Part shown: piece by piece, positions 6,263 to 7,362 of the stretch
How positions within the stretch are numbered: position 1 is the stretch's first letter
How the letters are laid out: each line of letters begins with the position of its first letter
Source: Prolixibacteraceae bacterium
GTDB lineage: Bacteria; Bacteroidota; Bacteroidia; Bacteroidales; Prolixibacteraceae
Direction of reading: 5' to 3'
Length of the DNA stretch: 7,362 nt
Assembly (NCBI GenBank): GCA_018399395.1
Contig: JAGYOI010000060.1
Coordinates: 1 to 7,362, forward strand
Position numbers and translations under genes: made by a program
The notes under the pieces: model-generated
The model's database searches: none
The model's input: only the letters and a program-made list of their open reading frames with translations
What the model was told of the DNA's origin: nothing

Positions 6263-7362
6263 TTAGTATAAAATAGGCATGATTTTCGGTTCGCTTAAAA
6301 GCATTCCCGGACGTTCATTTTTAATTTTCTCAACGGCATTTTCAATTTGTTCGAGCGAACAAGGAATCGTAGCTACCGAAAAAGTTGCCTTTTCACCATT
6401 GTGCCTGTTGTGGCTCACCGTGTCGATGTTAATATCCTGAACACCAATGGCTGTAGTAATAAACCCGGTTGTGCCCGGCATATCGGCTGTGTGGAATGTT
6501 ATGAGGTATGGAAAAACGAACTGGCGCGCGTCGGCAAATTTCAGTTCCTGGCGGTTATTGGTATTCCGCATTTTATCGCCATAACGGGCTATAAAAACAA
6601 TATCGGAAACAATTGACATGGCTGTTTCGGTAGAACCGGCCCCCTCGCCTACTAATATATGTTTGCCCGAGTATTTTGTATTAACACGTACAGCGTTGGT
6701 TGCACCGTTAACACCAGAAAGGAAATTACTGTTTTTCACCATCATGGGGCGGACGGTTGCAAAAATATCGCCATTGATTTTTTTGGCGTAACAAATCAGT
6801 TTGATTTTGGCATCAATCTCGTTTGCAAAGTCAATATCTTCCTTTTTAATGTTTTCAATACCGATAATGGATAAATCATCCATTGAAACATCAATACCAT
6901 AAGCCAGCTTCATTAGCAGGATAATCTTATGGCCTGCATCGCCCCCGTTAATATCCAATGCAGGATCAGCCTCGGCATAGCCACTTTCCTGGGCCAGTTT
7001 CAGTGCAGCTTTAAAGCCAAGTCCTTCGTTTTGCATACGGCTAAGTATATAATTGCTCGTACCATTCATAATACCGGACATTGAAAGAATTTTATCGCCG
7101 GTAAATGTTTCTTTAATCGTTTTAATAATGGGAATAGCACCACATACAGCAGCTTCAAAACCAATTTTCACTTTATTTTCTTTTGCCGCATTGAAAATAT
7201 CAGTCCCCCGTTCGGCAAGCATGGCTTTATTGGCCGTAACCAGGTGTTTGCCTGAATTCACTACATCCAGACAAAGCTGGTGTACAAAATCGCTGGTTCC
7301 GCCAATGGTCTCAACTACCAAATCAATTTCTTCTGACGCAATAACATCTTTAATTGCTTCTG
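6263..7362 (-). CDS. hom: Homoserine dehydrogenase with C-terminal ACT domain (5' end beyond the window)
   Basis: It catalyses NAD(P)H-dependent reduction of aspartate 4-semialdehyde to homoserine, the branch to threonine and methionine, in the cytoplasm. The frame is open to the window edge, leaving 365 residues; the N-terminal nucleotide-binding glycine loop, probably some tens of residues, is missing. Visible in order (partial numbering) are the end of the Rossmann domain with VVETIGG (15-21) and the family signature VTANKA (41-46); the catalytic domain with GFEAAVCGAIPIIKT (67-81), GIMNGTSNYI (96-105) and GYAEADP (127-133); D141 and K145 in GGDAGHK, the usual catalytic-region Asp/Lys; GEGAGSTETA (238-247); and an ACT domain from about 283 (LITFHTADMPGTTGFITTAI) to the end. 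ACT domains in this family usually mediate feedback by threonine. A bifunctional aspartokinase fusion is less likely, because fused enzymes normally end without this ACT domain. A strong terminator follows the stop. Confidence 0.95.
   Translation of the reverse strand, partial: EAIKDVIASEEIDLVVETIGGTSDFVHQLCLDVVNSGKHLVTANKAMLAERGTDIFNAAKENKVKIGFEAAVCGAIPIIKTIKETFTGDKILSMSGIMNGTSNYILSRMQNEGLGFKAALKLAQESGYAEADPALDINGGDAGHKIILLMKLAYGIDVSMDDLSIIGIENIKKEDIDFANEIDAKIKLICYAKKINGDIFATVRPMMVKNSNFLSGVNGATNAVRVNTKYSGKHILVGEGAGSTETAMSIVSDIVFIARYGDKMRNTNNRQELKFADARQFVFPYLITFHTADMPGTTGFITTAIGVQDINIDTVSHNRHNGEKATFSVATIPCSLEQIENAVEKIKNERPGMLLSEPKIMPILY

Overview
The window looks like a moderately AT-rich chromosomal segment from a member of the Bacteroidota, probably class Bacteroidia. 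The evidence is two TonB-dependent receptors that each carry an N-terminal carboxypeptidase-like regulatory domain, a DUF4249 lipoprotein paired with one of them, an acidic run after the lipoprotein cysteine, candidate promoters resembling TTTG / TAnnTTTG, and A-rich rather than Shine-Dalgarno sequences before most starts. No RNA gene, CRISPR array, insertion sequence, attachment site or origin was seen.

Layout. Apart from a 27-residue gene tail on the + strand at the left edge (1-84), every gene is on the - strand and reads right to left. In transcription order these are: the C-terminal 365 residues of a homoserine dehydrogenase with a C-terminal ACT domain (6263-7362, cut by the window edge); a clear intrinsic terminator (6215-6244); a 127-aa exported or membrane-anchored protein rich in His and Cys (5804-6187, GTG start); a 154-bp gap holding a perfect 10-bp inverted repeat and a weak candidate promoter; a 750-aa TonB-dependent receptor with a His/Asp/Glu-rich loop (3397-5649); a 148-bp gap with a good Bacteroidota-type promoter candidate; a 770-aa TonB-dependent receptor with a TTG start (936-3248); and, 5 bp later, its DUF4249 lipoprotein (124-930), which converges on the left-edge gene.

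Functional reading. The most interesting part is 3397-6187. The receptor resembles ZnuD-type zinc receptors in its plug (an Asp-His pair in a SEDHPY context), in a barrel segment, and in a 20-residue acidic/His loop. The small protein before it has a His/Cys-rich region just after its membrane segment and ends in a PRAPP motif. Together they suggest a transition-metal uptake or handling module, most likely for zinc, with copper or another divalent metal possible. The second receptor/lipoprotein pair is a separate common Bacteroidota arrangement of unknown substrate, and nothing here shows that it handles metal. The homoserine dehydrogenase belongs to Asp-family amino acid biosynthesis and is separated from the metal module by the terminator.
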